DNA of 64,000 nt from positions 1-64,000 of the forward strand of contig NZ_JAIETU010000003.1 in NCBI RefSeq assembly GCF_019744875.1, read 5' to 3'. Source of the DNA: Hyphomicrobium sp. (lineage in GTDB: Bacteria > Pseudomonadota > Alphaproteobacteria > Rhizobiales > Hyphomicrobiaceae). Below the pieces are notes generated by a model. The model did not search any database. It was not told the origin of the DNA and saw only the letters and a list, made by a program, of their open reading frames with translations. Within the stretch, counting starts at the first letter, position 1. Every line of letters starts with the position of its first letter. Made by a program: the position numbers and the translations under genes. Of this stretch, positions 63,791 to 64,000 are shown one piece after another.

Positions 63791-64000
63791 ATGTCAGCGG
63801 CAAATGTTCGAACCGGCATCGGCGGCTGGACCTTCGAGCCGTGGCGCGGAACGTTCTATCCGGACAAGCTCCCCCAGGCGAAAGAGCTCGAGTTCGCAAG
63901 CCGCGCCCTTCGCACGATCGAGATCAACGGCACGTACTACCGCTCACAAACCCCTGCGACCTACGCCAAGTGGGCCGAGGCCGTGCCGGACGGTTTTGTT
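63791..64000 (+). CDS. DUF72 family protein (YecE-like), truncated by the window end
   Basis: From ATG 63791 the frame starts M-S-A-A-N-V-R-T-G-I-G-G-W-T-F-E-P-W-R-G-T-F-Y, then T-I-E-I-N-G-T-Y-Y-R and P-A-T-Y-A-K-W-A, the N-terminal pattern of DUF72 (TIM-barrel-like, YecE). 70 codons are seen; the gene continues beyond the window. Function of the family is not established. Confidence 0.85.
   Translation, partial: MSAANVRTGIGGWTFEPWRGTFYPDKLPQAKELEFASRALRTIEINGTYYRSQTPATYAKWAEAVPDGFV

Overview
The window is GC-rich and reads as the chromosome of an alphaproteobacterium of the order Hyphomicrobiales (Rhizobiales). Evidence: the order uvrA, ssb, gyrA, coaD, two cyclophilins, queA and tgt is typical of that group; there is a BphO/BphP pair with an HWE-type kinase; there is a PHA-system protein, a tiny aa3-oxidase-type membrane subunit and many small families (DUF423, DUF2147, DUF2541, DUF2971) common in these bacteria. 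A four-cysteine, methanol-metabolism type cytochrome c suggests a methylotrophic relative such as Hyphomicrobium, but this is inference only.

Region 1 (1-10,809) is the right part of an integrated prophage or prophage-like element. It starts inside the immunity region (a Cro-like protein facing left, a C1-type repressor facing right, and near-identical palindromic operators TTGGAAGCTTCCAA beside both genes and inside a sigma70-like promoter). A long rightward early operon follows: a protein with a 41-unit (Tyr/Asp)-Ala hexanucleotide repeat, a run of tiny membrane proteins, an ERF annealing protein with a YqaJ-type exonuclease, an HNH-like protein, many small accessory genes separated by repeated gene-boundary sequences, a PPCQ methyltransferase-like protein, an excisionase and a tyrosine integrase. 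The element ends against the 5' half of a tRNA-Lys(TTT) gene; the tRNA 3' half is not in the window.

Region 2 (11,000-30,400) is core chromosome: an EamA transporter, the queuosine genes tgt and queA (Tgt has lost three of four zinc ligands), two small membrane proteins, two cyclophilins, coaD, two secreted small proteins, bphP/bphO, gyrA (Leu at the E. coli Ser83 position), a PRC-barrel protein, a degenerate CDF-like protein, a cluster of small mobile repeats, ssb with a LexA-type GTTC-N7-GTTC box, and a membrane pentapeptide-repeat protein.

Region 3 (30,600-42,025) carries a YkgJ cysteine-cluster protein, two paralogous secreted proteins sharing a TGPWGFS motif, a XoxG-like cytochrome c, a DUF47-Pit phosphate uptake pair, an AI-2E-type permease fused to two extra domains, and uvrA.

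Region 4 (42,030-47,400) is an accessory island of lower GC at the uvrA 3' side: a secreted protein, an OLD-family ATPase/TOPRIM protein (candidate phage defence), a GNAT acetyltransferase, a DUF2971 protein, a uvrA-like fragment and small genes.

Region 5 (47,600-64,000) is dense in short secreted or membrane proteins (many with signal peptides and few assigned functions) mixed with a cupin, a PPOX flavin-type protein, an FKBP isomerase, a potassium-channel protein, a 14-TM drug exporter, a TonB protein and the start of a DUF72 gene.
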